A stretch of 64,000 nucleotides of DNA from Ruminococcus sp. AF41-9 (GTDB lineage Bacteria; Bacillota; Clostridia; Lachnospirales; Lachnospiraceae): the NCBI RefSeq assembly GCF_003477525.1, contig NZ_QUDO01000005.1:62001-126000 (forward strand), read 5' to 3'. Below, in pieces: positions 35,150 through 44,854 of the stretch. How positions within the stretch are numbered: position 1 is the stretch's first letter; each line of letters starts with the position of its first letter. The notes under the pieces are model-generated. The model was given only the letters and a program-made list of their open reading frames with translations, did no database searches and was not told where the DNA came from. The translations under genes and the position numbers were made by a program.

Positions 35150-37393
35150 TTATTCCAGTCCGGCTTCCTCATTGGTGATTCCGTCAGTCTCTGCGTTGTT
35201 GTCCTGTGTTGTCTCTGAATTATCATCTTCCGGAGGGGCCGGCGCATCCGGATTGGAAACTGCGTCTCTGGAACTCTCTGTCTCTGTACTTCCCGAAGAT
35301 GCACTGACCAGATTGGTGGACATTTTATAATTTCCGTTTTCATCCAGCACATGATTTCCGTTCTCGTCCAGAAGATAACCGTTTTCATCAATACGGTTTC
35401 CTTCCCAGTCAATGAGATTTCCTTCTGCATCCACCAGATTTCCGTCTCCGTCCACTTCACCGCCGGAAGTTGTTTTCAAATGTCCTTTAAATCCTTCCCA
35501 CAGTTCTGTTTCCGGAACCGTTCCGTCTTCTGACTCATCTGGTTTTACATTCAGATAAGGAAGCAGTTCTGACAGGATTCCCTGTGCAATGTACTGAGGA
35601 TAGGTACTGTTTGCCTGATCATCCACATTTGGCTCGTCAACAACCACATAAATGACCACAGCCGGATCATCTACAGGTGCAAACCCGATAAAGGAAACCA
35701 GATATTTACCATTTCCACGGGGATATTTCTCAGCAGTACCGGTCTTACCACCGGAACTGTAACCCTGTACTTTGGAATGACGGCTGGTACCCTGCTGTAC
35801 ACTTAACGCCATATAGCTTCGGATATCCGCGGAAATCGCAGAAGAGATCGTCTGTTTCAGAAGAGTTGGTGTCACAGTCTTAACCGTACTTCCGCTGCTG
35901 TCCAGAATTTTGGTCACAAGATGAGGCTGATAATAATAACCGCCGTTGATCACAGATGACATGGCATTGATTTCCTGGATCATCGTACAGGTAAATCCCT
36001 GTCCGAATGCGGAACATGCAAGCTCTGTCTCGCCCATGGTATCTTTGGTATGGATGATACCTGCACCTTCATTCGGAAGATCGATACCGGTTCTGGTTCC
36101 GAAATTAAACAGACTCTGTGACTTGATAAACTGGATGGCACCCATCTTTGCGCCGATCTGCATCATCGCATCATTACAGGAGTTGGCAATGACTTCTCCC
36201 AGTGTCTGCGTTCCGTGTGCATCCGGCCATACCGCACACTTGATCGTGGTATCTCCGAATACCTGCGCACCATCACAGACAAAGGTATCTGATTCCTGGA
36301 TCGCACCTTTCTCCAGTGCTGCGGCCATAACGATCGGTTTGACAACAGATCCCGGTTCATAGGCATCTGTGACTGTAAAATTACTCCACATTCCATTGAG
36401 TGCTTTCACAGTCTCCACATCGTTCATCGCCTTGATTTCTTCCTCTGAATACACATTGCTCAGATCACGGGGATTATTCAGGTCATAACGGTCGCCGCCG
36501 TCCATGGCAATGATCTCTCCGGTGGACGGATTCTCTACGATCACACCGATATTTTGGGCACCCATGGCTTCTTTGAAACCATTTACATATTTCTCCACAA
36601 TCTGCTGCGCACCGATATCAATACTGGTCTGGATGCTCTTTCCGTTTGTTGCGGCAATGATGGTCTGTTCCACATCGGAGTCATTGTTAATGTATCCATA
36701 CTGTCTGCCGTCCACACCGGTCAGGGTACTGTTATAATATCCCTCCAGTCCCACATCCGCCACATCACGGTCCAGCGTAAATCCGATCGTGTCACATGCA
36801 GTCTCATTAAACGGATAACCTCTCAGGTAATCCTCCTCAAACCACACACCTTTGACATTGGCACGTTCCGCTGCCTGTGCTTTGGTAAGCCCGGAATCCA
36901 CACCTGCGCTCTGGTAATCCTCAAATTCTTTCTTTTTATCCATGGTCGCCTGTTTCATCACAACCTGATACTGGCTCTCATTGGTTCTGGTATCTGACAG
37001 CAGGGAACGGATCTCTTCCTCGTCCAGCCCGAATACTTCATTCAGTGCCTTGATCGTAGGCTCCACATAATCCGTATCAGAATTCGTGGTCTTACAGTCC
37101 AGGATCACATTGTAAACCTTATTACTGGTCGCAAGAATATTTCCGTTTCTGTCATAAATATCGCCTCGTTTGGCCGGCAGAACCTGACTGGTATATTTCT
37201 GCTGTGCCTGACTGAGCACCTGTTTCTTATATTTCGTACCGCTGGTCGCATTGATATATGTGATTCTCAGCGTTAATATGACTAAAGCCAGTAACACCAT
37301 TCCAAACAGCATTACCAGCTTCTTTTTCATGTTATAATTTATTTTTCTCTGAGGTTTTCTTCGTCTCTTTTTTCCTGTATTACTATTGTTCAA
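35150..37393 (-). CDS. class B penicillin-binding protein with C-terminal repeat tail (FtsI-like)
   Basis: A 747-residue transpeptidase: N-terminal membrane helix (LVMLFGMVLLALVILTLRI), dimerisation domain, then catalytic motifs SVVK in EPGSVVKPIV, SCN in ANSCNDAMM and KTG in GGKTGTAEK. After residue 640 comes a tail with consecutive units such as DGDGNLVDAEGNLIDWEG, DENGYLLDENGNHV and LDENGNYKM, then a Ser/Glu/Asp-rich end. PASTA domains are absent. Most FtsI proteins end near 600-650 residues. It follows ftsL, so it is the likely septal FtsI. Confidence 0.92.
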   Translation of the reverse strand: MNNSNTGKKRRRKPQRKINYNMKKKLVMLFGMVLLALVILTLRITYINATSGTKYKKQVLSQAQQKYTSQVLPAKRGDIYDRNGNILATSNKVYNVILDCKTTNSDTDYVEPTIKALNEVFGLDEEEIRSLLSDTRTNESQYQVVMKQATMDKKKEFEDYQSAGVDSGLTKAQAAERANVKGVWFEEDYLRGYPFNETACDTIGFTLDRDVADVGLEGYYNSTLTGVDGRQYGYINNDSDVEQTIIAATNGKSIQTSIDIGAQQIVEKYVNGFKEAMGAQNIGVIVENPSTGEIIAMDGGDRYDLNNPRDLSNVYSEEEIKAMNDVETVKALNGMWSNFTVTDAYEPGSVVKPIVMAAALEKGAIQESDTFVCDGAQVFGDTTIKCAVWPDAHGTQTLGEVIANSCNDAMMQIGAKMGAIQFIKSQSLFNFGTRTGIDLPNEGAGIIHTKDTMGETELACSAFGQGFTCTMIQEINAMSSVINGGYYYQPHLVTKILDSSGSTVKTVTPTLLKQTISSAISADIRSYMALSVQQGTSRHSKVQGYSSGGKTGTAEKYPRGNGKYLVSFIGFAPVDDPAVVIYVVVDEPNVDDQANSTYPQYIAQGILSELLPYLNVKPDESEDGTVPETELWEGFKGHLKTTSGGEVDGDGNLVDAEGNLIDWEGNRIDENGYLLDENGNHVLDENGNYKMSTNLVSASSGSTETESSRDAVSNPDAPAPPEDDNSETTQDNNAETDGITNEEAGLE

Positions 37394-37404
37394 TAATCAC
37401 TCAC

Positions 37405-37995
37405 CTACTTTGAATCTGGTACATCCTGGTACTGTCTCACATAGCTGTTTCCGGATGTAGAATAGGAAACTGTCTGGTCATCGGAAGGATACCTCATTCC
37501 CAGACGTCCGATCGCTGTTTTCTTGATCTGGTTCAGGTCTACATTAGAAGTCACCTGACTGTAATACGCATCATTATCCTCTTTCAGCTGCGCCAGTTCT
37601 TCCTCAAGATTTGCCACACTTCTCATTCTGGCTGTAATTTCTGATTTGTACCTGAGATAATTTACAGAGCAGAAAAGAATGGCAGTACAAACCACTGCCA
37701 GAAATACAACGAATCCCCAGTTCATGGCTGTTGCTTTCTGTCTGTTCTTCTGTGCTGCCTCACTTAACTGACGTTTTTGCTTTGGTACTGCCGCCGGTGC
37801 AGGAGCTGCCTGCACACTTCTGCGGTTTCGGTCGGTCTGTTTTCTTCTGCCCGGTTGCTGTCTTCCTGGCTGTCTTCTTCTGTCCGGAACTTCTGCGATA
37901 CGTCTGACCGTATTTCCCTCGACATACATTCCTCTGTTTACTCTGGCGTTATTTTTTCTCCGTCTGGCTGTCTCAGCCCTGTTTGATCTCGCCAT
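37405..37995 (-). CDS. ftsL: FtsL-like septum formation protein
   Basis: A 196-residue bitopic protein. A long basic, Arg/Gln/Pro-rich cytoplasmic N-terminus (about 100 residues) precedes one membrane helix (WGFVVFLAVVCTAILFCSV) and a coiled-coil (MRSVANLEEELAQLKEDNDAYY). Position between rsmH and a class B PBP plus this topology identify FtsL by synteny; sequence conservation in the family is low. The start at 37995 has a GAGAGG-like site. Confidence 0.8.
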   Translation of the reverse strand: MARSNRAETARRRKNNARVNRGMYVEGNTVRRIAEVPDRRRQPGRQQPGRRKQTDRNRRSVQAAPAPAAVPKQKRQLSEAAQKNRQKATAMNWGFVVFLAVVCTAILFCSVNYLRYKSEITARMRSVANLEEELAQLKEDNDAYYSQVTSNVDLNQIKKTAIGRLGMRYPSDDQTVSYSTSGNSYVRQYQDVPDSK

Positions 37996-38048
37996 TTCAT
38001 GCCTCTCTAATGCTCCAGTGTGCCGACAAGTTGATTGTTGCACACTGG

Positions 38049-38984
38049 TTATAATATTCTTTCAAAAATTCTGAGCTTGGCGCTCTTTGAGCGCGGATTT
38101 TCTTCCATCTCCTGTTCGCTGGGAAGGATCGGTTTCCTTGTGATCACTTTTCCCTTGGATTTCTTTCCACATACACATACCGGAAAGTCAGAAGGACAGG
38201 TGCAGGGATTTTCGTTTTTGCGGAAAATCGTCTTTACGATCCTGTCTTCGAGTGAGTGGAAGGTAATAATGCAAAGCCTGCCGCCGTCATCAAGCAGATC
38301 GATCATTCCGTCCAGAGAATCTCTTAACACATCCAGCTCCCGGTTGAGTTCAATGCGGATTGCCTGAAACGTCCTCTTTGCAGGATGTCCTGATTTTACC
38401 TGCATCTTCATGGGAATGGATTCCCTGATGATCTCAGTCAGCTCTCCTGTTGTGGTGATCGGTTTCACCTGTCTTGCTGCGACAATATGCTTTGCGATAT
38501 TTTTTGCAAATTTATCTTCACCGTAATCACGGATGATACGGTACAGTTCTTTTTCTTCATAATTGTTGACAATGTCACTGGCTGTCAGCGTCTGGCGCTG
38601 ATCCATTCTCATATCCAGCGGTGCGTCCACACGATAGGTAAACCCACGTTCTTCATTGTCAAGCTGATAGGAAGATACTCCCAAATCAAGGAGAATCCCG
38701 TCTACTTTAGTGATGCCTCTTGCTGCCAGTTCTGGTACCATGTAACAATAATTGCTGCGAATGATCGTCGCCTGTGGATAGGCGGCTAACCTCTCACTCG
38801 CAGCAATTATCGCATCCTGGTCTTGATCTATGCCAATAAATCTCCCCTTGGCAGAAAGTTTCTTACATACCTCACGGGCATGTCCTGCACCTCCTAAAGT
38901 GCCATCCACGTAGATTCCGTCCGGCTTTATATTTAAGCCTTCAATGGTATCTTCCAGCAATACAGATTTGTGTTTAAATTCCAT
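38049..38984 (-). CDS. rsmH: 16S rRNA (cytosine1402-N4)-methyltransferase
   Basis: A 311-residue RsmH/MraW. Motifs include [26 protein letters not shown] (SAM loop), [14 protein letters not shown] and [10 protein letters not shown]. It methylates C1402 in the ribosomal P site. It is second in the cluster after mraZ. Confidence 0.97.
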   Translation of the reverse strand: MEFKHKSVLLEDTIEGLNIKPDGIYVDGTLGGAGHAREVCKKLSAKGRFIGIDQDQDAIIAASERLAAYPQATIIRSNYCYMVPELAARGITKVDGILLDLGVSSYQLDNEERGFTYRVDAPLDMRMDQRQTLTASDIVNNYEEKELYRIIRDYGEDKFAKNIAKHIVAARQVKPITTTGELTEIIRESIPMKMQVKSGHPAKRTFQAIRIELNRELDVLRDSLDGMIDLLDDGGRLCIITFHSLEDRIVKTIFRKNENPCTCPSDFPVCVCGKKSKGKVITRKPILPSEQEMEENPRSKSAKLRIFERIL

Positions 38985-39068
38985 ATCCGTCTCCTGTCTG
39001 GATTTTCCCTGCGAGAATCTTTAACGATCATAGTTTCCGCAGATACAGATATCTGTTTCACTGTCAGG

Positions 39069-39509
39069 TCAGATAACAATTCCCATGTCCTGCATGCTCT
39101 CCGCAATGCTGTCCATATCGTCAAAGTTACAATTCTCGCTCCACTTTTCTTTGCTCCAGACTTCAATTCTGTTCAGGTTACCTGTCAGAACAACATCCTT
39201 TTCCAGGCCGGCAAACTCACGCAGTGTCTGCGGTACAAGAATCCGCCCCTGCCTGTCCAGTTCACATGTGGCAGCTCCGGCTACAAAGAATCGTGAGAAG
39301 GTTCTAGCATTTTTATTTGTAAGTGGTAAAGCTCTGAGTTTCTGTTCAAAAATCTCCCATTCATCCATCGGATAAATGAAAAGGCAACCATCAAGCCCTC
39401 TTGTCAGAACGAATTCTTCCCCTAAGAGTTCCCTGAATTTCGAAGGAATGATCAGGCGCCCCTTCGCGTCGATCGTATGGTTGTACTCTCCCATGAACAT
39501 CTTACTCAC
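39069..39509 (-). CDS. mraZ: transcriptional regulator MraZ
   Basis: A 146-residue MraZ with two AbrB-like half-domains: [20 protein letters not shown] and [21 protein letters not shown]. MraZ rings bind direct repeats before their own gene and repress the division cluster in E. coli. Such repeats are visible upstream (39581-39615). Confidence 0.96.
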   Translation of the reverse strand: MSKMFMGEYNHTIDAKGRLIIPSKFRELLGEEFVLTRGLDGCLFIYPMDEWEIFEQKLRALPLTNKNARTFSRFFVAGAATCELDRQGRILVPQTLREFAGLEKDVVLTGNLNRIEVWSKEKWSENCNFDDMDSIAESMQDMGIVI

Positions 39510-39580
39510 CTACTCTCATGAAGTCCGAATCTCCCCTTCAGGCTTCCTGGGTGGTAATGGTATTCTCTGCCATTGTTCCC

Positions 39581-39615
39581 CCATTTGCCACCACTATTCA
39601 CCACTTTCTACCACT
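39581..39615 (-). promoter_or_regulatory. MraZ-box array upstream of mraZ
   Basis: CCACT occurs at 39591, 39601 and 39611, with a degenerate CCATT at 39581, exactly 10 bp apart (AGTGG on the coding strand). This matches the known arrangement of MraZ operators: short direct repeats one helical turn apart. They lie just downstream of the promoter -10, ideal for repression. Confidence 0.85.
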
Positions 39616-39624
39616 TATGTAGTT

Positions 39625-39653
39625 ATTCTAAACTATTTAAGATGAAAAAACAA
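39625..39653 (-). promoter_or_regulatory. mraZ (division cluster) promoter
   Basis: TTGTTT (39648-39653), 17-base spacer, TAGAAT (39625-39630). Transcription would start right at the MraZ boxes. The gap 39510-39836 is otherwise AT-rich with one terminator. Confidence 0.7.
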
Positions 39654-39738
39654 GTGCCAAACCAATATTTTTCAAATTTGAAACTTTTGAATGCCTTTTA
39701 AAATCTGCCCGTTTTTGGGGATTCATATTCAATTTTGC

Positions 39739-39777
39739 ACAGAAAAATGGGTCGAAAAACCACTTTCGACCCATTTT
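39739..39777 (-). terminator. terminator of lgt
   Basis: AAAATGGGTCGAAA pairs with TTTCGACCCATTTT, followed on the minus strand by TTTTTCTG. It lies 60 bp past the lgt stop and before the mraZ promoter. Confidence 0.85.
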
Positions 39778-39836
39778 CTCTTTCTTTCAGGGATAATCTC
39801 ATTGTTATGTTTTTAACTTTTGGGATGTCCCACCAC

Positions 39837-41150
39837 TTATTTTATCTTCTTTTCTTTTTCCGGTTCTTCCGTTTCTGGGGTCGTTTCTGTTCTGTGATGT
39901 CTCAGATTTTCAGAAATATGAGCATACTCAGAATCTTCCCAGTTGTTCAGTTCTTCGGAAATATTTGATTTTTCTGACGTGTTCTGTGCAAAAGCCCGGA
40001 CATCCCGCCTATCTGAAGTACCCTGTTTATCTGAAGTATCTTGCTGATATGAAATACCCAGTTTATCTGAAATCTTCTCTGTGGAAATCTCAGCATCCGG
40101 TTTCTTATCTGCTTCCGTATTTCGCTCCTGCGTTTCCATCTCCTGCGGGTTCTCTTTGTTTTTCTTCGAATCTGCTGTATGTTCCGGATCTCGCTCTGAT
40201 TCATCTGCATTTTTTCGTCTTCTGCGTTCAAGTGCCAGATGAAATTTCTTTTCCTCCAGATACGCACGTTCCCTGCTGATCCTGCGGATATCTGCTCTCT
40301 TTTTCGCCATCACCCTCTGTACGATCACAGAAGGAGCAAAGATCAGAAACAGTGCTGCAGATATGACAAGGGAAATCCCGACTTTTGTCCCCGGAAAGCA
40401 CAGTTTGTCTGTGCGCATCCATTCAAAGAAAAAACGTCCCAGCCCGTATCCTGCCAGATAGCGCATAAACAGTTCTCCATCGAACCGTTTTCTCCTGCGG
40501 ATCGCAAGAATCACCAGCAGCAGGATCAGACACCAGATACTTTCATATAGAAATACCGGCTGAACCTGAATATAAGAAGTTCCATTGATCGTCAGCAGGT
40601 TATCTCTCATGGTTCCGGATACTTCTCCTGAACGTACTGCTGAAACAGGAATCTGCATGGCAGTGATCCATTCTGTATATTCACCAAAGGATTCTCTGTT
40701 AAAAAAGTTTCCCCACCGTCCGATCACCTGTCCCAGAAGGATTCCCGGTGTCACGTTATCTGCCATCTTCAGAAAAGAAAGATCTGTCAGTCTGCAAAAA
40801 ACCGCCGCAGCGATCACCGCAGCCAGAAGTCCTCCGTAAAATACATACCCTCCATTTCTGAGATCAAAGATTCCCTTCAGATTCTCACTGTATAATCCCC
40901 AGGAAAAAATCACGTAAAACAGCCGGGAACCGAGCACTGAGGCAGCCAGCGAGATCAGCATCATATCCAGATACTTATTGGGATCTTCCTGATTTCTTCC
41001 TGCTTCGAGAAGTACCAGTCTCATCCCCAGAAGTGCCCCGGCTGCGATCAGAACCCCATAAATTGTAAATTCCATTCCGAAAATCCAGAATGATCTCGGC
41101 ACATAAGGCAGTACCAGATCAATCCCCGGAAAACGAATTGACATTTCCAT
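39837..41150 (-). CDS. lgt: prolipoprotein diacylglyceryl transferase with long charged tail
   Basis: A 437-residue Lgt, which moves diacylglycerol to the lipobox Cys of prolipoproteins. The enzyme part (to about residue 285) has the Lgt signature GRWGNFFNRESFGE and the tail region GRFFFEWMRTDKL. A further 150 residues are highly charged (RRRRKNADESERDPE) and end in Ser/Thr/Glu-rich repeats (TSDKQGTSDRR). Usual family length is 260-300. The start could also be 41144. AAGGTG lies upstream. Confidence 0.93.
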   Translation of the reverse strand: MEMSIRFPGIDLVLPYVPRSFWIFGMEFTIYGVLIAAGALLGMRLVLLEAGRNQEDPNKYLDMMLISLAASVLGSRLFYVIFSWGLYSENLKGIFDLRNGGYVFYGGLLAAVIAAAVFCRLTDLSFLKMADNVTPGILLGQVIGRWGNFFNRESFGEYTEWITAMQIPVSAVRSGEVSGTMRDNLLTINGTSYIQVQPVFLYESIWCLILLLVILAIRRRKRFDGELFMRYLAGYGLGRFFFEWMRTDKLCFPGTKVGISLVISAALFLIFAPSVIVQRVMAKKRADIRRISRERAYLEEKKFHLALERRRRKNADESERDPEHTADSKKNKENPQEMETQERNTEADKKPDAEISTEKISDKLGISYQQDTSDKQGTSDRRDVRAFAQNTSEKSNISEELNNWEDSEYAHISENLRHHRTETTPETEEPEKEKKIK

Positions 41151-41220
41151 AAATCACCTTTTTACATTGTTTCGACCCGCAGTAAATATCTTTTGCGGAG
41201 TCTGACATGACTGTTGAATT

Positions 41221-42318
41221 TTATACATTGAAGCGGAATAAAATCACATCGCCGTCCTGTACAACGTATTCTTTACCTTCCATTCTTACAAGACCTTTTT
41301 CTCTGGCACCTGCGTAAGAACCACAGTCCAGAAGATCCTGATAATTTACAACTTCTGCCTTGATAAATCCTCTCTCAAAATCTGTGTGGATCTTACCTGC
41401 TGCCTGAGGAGCCTTGGTACCGATCTTGATAGTCCATGCTCGTGTCTCATCTTCACCGGCTGTCAGGAAGCTCATCAGTCCAAGAAGATGGTAGCTTGCT
41501 TTTACCAGTTTCTCAAGACCGGACTCTGTCAGTCCCAGATCTTCCAGGAACATTTTCTTTTCATCATCATCCAGCTCGGAAATCTCTTCTTCGATTTCTG
41601 CGCAGATGACAAAGATTTCACTGTTCTGCTCTGCCGCATATTTGCGTACTGCCTGTACATGTTCATTACCTGCTCCGTCATCAGCCAGATCATCTTCTGC
41701 AACATTTGCTGCGTAGATGACCGGTTTCCAGGTAAGCAGATTATAAACAGCCATCCAGCCTTCTTCGTCTTCATTCTCCAGTTCCATGGTAATTGCCATT
41801 TTACCGTCTTCGAGATGTGCTTTTACTTTCTGGAGGAAATCCAGTTCTTTGGCAGCTTCTTTATCCATACGTGCTGTCTTTGTTACTTTTGCAATTCTTC
41901 TTTCAAGGATCTCAAGGTCAGAGAAGATCAGCTCCAGGTTAATGGTCTCAATGTCACGAAGCGGATCAATGCTTCCATCTACGTGAATAACATTGGAATC
42001 CTCGAAGCAGCGGACTACATGAACGATCGCATCTACTTCACGGATGTTTGCAAGAAACTGGTTTCCAAGACCTTCACCCTTGGATGCACCTTTTACAAGA
42101 CCTGCGATATCAACAAATTCAATGACCGCCGGTGTCACTTTCTTTGAATGATAAAAATCTCCCAGAAGTTTCAGTCTCTCATCCGGTACCGTTACGACAC
42201 CCACATTCGGGTCGATAGTACAGAATGGATAGTTTGCTGATTCTGCTCCTGCTTTTGTCAGTGAATTGAATAATGTACTTTTTCCAACATTTGGTAATCC
42301 AACAATTCCAAGTTTCAT
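41221..42318 (-). CDS. ychF: redox-regulated ATPase YchF (OLA1 family)
   Basis: A 365-residue GTPase-fold ATPase. G1 is [12 protein letters not shown], the switch region is [22 protein letters not shown], and the C-terminal TGS-like domain includes [21 protein letters not shown]. YchF associates with ribosomes and prefers ATP. It is transcribed from its own promoter. Confidence 0.97.
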   Translation of the reverse strand: MKLGIVGLPNVGKSTLFNSLTKAGAESANYPFCTIDPNVGVVTVPDERLKLLGDFYHSKKVTPAVIEFVDIAGLVKGASKGEGLGNQFLANIREVDAIVHVVRCFEDSNVIHVDGSIDPLRDIETINLELIFSDLEILERRIAKVTKTARMDKEAAKELDFLQKVKAHLEDGKMAITMELENEDEEGWMAVYNLLTWKPVIYAANVAEDDLADDGAGNEHVQAVRKYAAEQNSEIFVICAEIEEEISELDDDEKKMFLEDLGLTESGLEKLVKASYHLLGLMSFLTAGEDETRAWTIKIGTKAPQAAGKIHTDFERGFIKAEVVNYQDLLDCGSYAGAREKGLVRMEGKEYVVQDGDVILFRFNV

Positions 42319-42472
42319 AATGGTATCCTTTCCTTTTGTGCTTTCTCCGGCACTGTTAATTAATATTATAATGTCAGGCTCAGAAGAGTTTTTTCTTCCG
42401 GACCGGCTATCCTGTGTATCCTGCGTATTTTATAAAATCGCCGCAGGTTATTGTCAGTACAACACGTTTTTC

Positions 42473-42501
42473 ATTTTATCATAACGTTTTCTGTTTCGCA
42501 A
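42473..42501 (-). promoter_or_regulatory. ychF promoter
   Basis: TTGCGA (42496-42501), 17-base spacer, TAAAAT (42473-42478), about 155 bp before ychF. Confidence 0.65.
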
Positions 42502-42554
42502 GCCAGTATCAGTCACCTCAGTTAATGACACTCTGATTCCTACCGGCATTTTTC

Positions 42555-43290
42555 TTAATCCCTGGACATGATCATCAGCAGATTTCCGGAAGTATATGTC
42601 ACCTTCGCAGTATCGTCCTTAATCTCATTACTTACAGTCAGTCCACTGTCTGCCACAGTCAGATGATGCCCATGCAGAGGATATTTAAATCCCTCCAGCG
42701 TCAGTCCCGTCACATCGCCTCCCATGGAAAAGAAGGAGACATATTTTCCAAACTGTTCTTCTTTTTTTAATACAGTTCCGCTGGTGATCAGCGTCATGTA
42801 ATTGTACGCATCCACCAGAGCCACTTCTGTTCCCTGCTCCTGTGCCAGTTTCAGCAGTCCGAAATTTGCCATGAGATGATCTACTCTCTTTCCGGTTACT
42901 CCAAGGATTGCTATTTTTTTGCCCCTCGCCGGATTGCCAGATTCATCGCGGACTGCGTATCGGAATCGTCTTTCTCCGGTTTCAGACGTATGATTTCCAG
43001 ATTTGTTTCTGTATGTTTCTCACAGCCTTCGGCCGCGGACGTTTTCGGATCCGTATTCTGCCGCCGTTCTTCCTGCTGTTTCAGAAACAATTTTCCCGCT
43101 TCAGAAAGACTGTCAAAATCTCCGACTGCCACATCCGGCCGGATCTGATTTTCAGAAAAAATTCCAGTCCTCGATCTGCTGCGATCAGGCAGATTTTTTC
43201 TCTGCCTGTCTTTTCAATTTCTCTTTTTAAAAAATCGAGGGCAAAATCTCTCTGGATATCGCCCCCGCTTACAATTATCGTATCTGTCAT
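42555..43290 (-). CDS. thiN: thiamine pyrophosphokinase, interrupted by two frameshifts
   Basis: Across three frames this is one thiamine diphosphokinase (about 245 residues). It reads TIIVSGGDIQRDF and IAADRGLEFFL, then VGDFDSLSEAGKL and KPEKDDSDTQSAMNLAI, then VTGKRVDHLMANFGLL and a beta-sandwich binding domain ending YTSGNLLMIMS. It makes thiamine diphosphate from thiamine and ATP. One base is missing near 43149-43154 (GG to G would restore LENQIRPDVAVGDFD) and one at 42914-42920 (seven A instead of eight). It follows rpe as in Bacillus. Damage may be sequencing error. Confidence 0.88.
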
Positions 43291-43298
43291 GCTGTTCC

Positions 43299-43970
43299 TC
43301 AGTCAATTTCTCTGATAATGTCATTCATTCGTTCTTTCGCATGTCTCACATTGGAAACCAGGTCTCCGTTAAAGACATAAGAACCTGCAACCAGAAGATT
43401 AGCACCTGCCTTTAACACAGTTTCCATTGTCTCATCATTAATGCCGCCGTCAACTTCAATGTCCACATCCAGTCCCTCTGCATCAATGATTTCTTTGAGT
43501 TCTTCAATCTTCTCCGTACATTCTTCTATATATTTCTGTCCGCCGAATCCCGGCTGTACAGTCATAACCAGAACCATGTCCACATCCTCCAGCATATGGC
43601 TGATGTCGTTTACCGGTGTTGCCGGTTTGATGGATACGCCCACGCGCACACCTGCTTCTCTGATCTGTTCGATCGTTCTCTCCAGATCCTCACAGGCTTC
43701 CGCATGAACAGTGATGGAATCTGCTCCGCACTTTACGAAATCCATGATATATCTCTCCGGCTCTGATACCATCAGATGTACATCAAAAAACAGTTTTGAT
43801 TCCTTTCGAATGGATTTGATCACCGGCATACCGAAGGAAATACTTGGTACAAAGTCTCCGTCCATAACATCAATATGGAGCCATTCGATTCCTTCCGCTT
43901 CCAAAGTTTTGATCTGTTCGCCCAAACGGTTAAAATCCGCCGATAAAATAGAAGGGCACAACTGATACAT
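43299..43970 (-). CDS. rpe: ribulose-phosphate 3-epimerase
   Basis: A 223-residue TIM-barrel epimerase of the pentose phosphate pathway. Motifs: LCPSILSADFNRLGEQI, HIDVMDGDFVPSISFG, VMTVQPGFGGQKYI and IEVDGGIN, covering the metal and catalytic Asp residues. It lies 2 bp after rsgA. Confidence 0.97.
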   Translation of the reverse strand: MYQLCPSILSADFNRLGEQIKTLEAEGIEWLHIDVMDGDFVPSISFGMPVIKSIRKESKLFFDVHLMVSEPERYIMDFVKCGADSITVHAEACEDLERTIEQIREAGVRVGVSIKPATPVNDISHMLEDVDMVLVMTVQPGFGGQKYIEECTEKIEELKEIIDAEGLDVDIEVDGGINDETMETVLKAGANLLVAGSYVFNGDLVSNVRHAKERMNDIIREID

Positions 43971-43972
43971 AA

Positions 43973-44851
43973 TTAGAATCTCCTTTTCTCTTTAATCTCT
44001 TCATGTAATCCCAGATAATCCTCATATCTGAGACTGCTGATTTTATGGTTGCTCAACGCTTCTTTCACTGCACAGCCCGGTTCATGAATGTGTCTGCATC
44101 CCTGAAATCTGCACTGGTCTTCATACTCCCGGAATTCCGGAAAATAATCTTTGAGTTCCTGTTCCTCAATATCTGTCAGATACAGAGAAGAAAATCCCGG
44201 TGTGTCCATCAGATAGGTATCTTTCCCTACAGGGATCACCTGCGAATGACGGGTGGTATGCTTTCCTCTTTTCAGCTTTTTGCTGATCTCACCGGTTTCC
44301 ATCTGCACATTCTCCTGAAGTGCATTGGTGATGGATGACTTGCCGACACCGGAAGGTCCTGCCACCACTGTGGTCTTTCCCTTCAGGATCTCTCTGATCT
44401 CTTCAAGCCCCTCTCCGTTAAAGGTGCTGGACAGGATCACCTGATATCCACAGCTTTTATACGTTTCATACAGAAACTCCAGTTCTTCCTCTGTTGCCAG
44501 GTCCTTTTTATTGAAACAGATCACTGCCGGAACATTTTCCTTTTCCATCATGATCAGAAAACGGTCCAGAAGCATGAAATTCGGCTTCGGATTCTCCATT
44601 GCAAAAATCACAAAAGCCTGATCCACATTGGCAACTGCCGGCCGTATCAGTGAATTTTTTCTTGGAAGGATGGCAGTCACGCTGCCCTCCTTCTCCTGTT
44701 CATCCAGAACCTCGATCTCCACATTGTCTCCGACCAGAGGTTTCCGGTTATCTTTTCTGAATATTCCTTTTGCCTTGCATTCATAAACTTCATCATTCTC
44801 TGCGTAGATGTAATAAAATCCTGCAATTCCTTTGATTATCTTTCCCTGCAT
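43973..44851 (-). CDS. rsgA: ribosome small subunit-dependent GTPase A
   Basis: A 292-residue RsgA/YloQ with an N-terminal OB fold, circularly permuted GTPase motifs (FNKKDL for G4, GPSGVGKSSITNAL for G1, DTPGFSSL for G3) and a C-terminal zinc site (CRFQGCRHIHEPGCAV). It assists late 30S maturation. It sits between prkC and rpe. Confidence 0.97.
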   Translation of the reverse strand: MQGKIIKGIAGFYYIYAENDEVYECKAKGIFRKDNRKPLVGDNVEIEVLDEQEKEGSVTAILPRKNSLIRPAVANVDQAFVIFAMENPKPNFMLLDRFLIMMEKENVPAVICFNKKDLATEEELEFLYETYKSCGYQVILSSTFNGEGLEEIREILKGKTTVVAGPSGVGKSSITNALQENVQMETGEISKKLKRGKHTTRHSQVIPVGKDTYLMDTPGFSSLYLTDIEEQELKDYFPEFREYEDQCRFQGCRHIHEPGCAVKEALSNHKISSLRYEDYLGLHEEIKEKRRF

Positions 44852-44854
44852 AGA

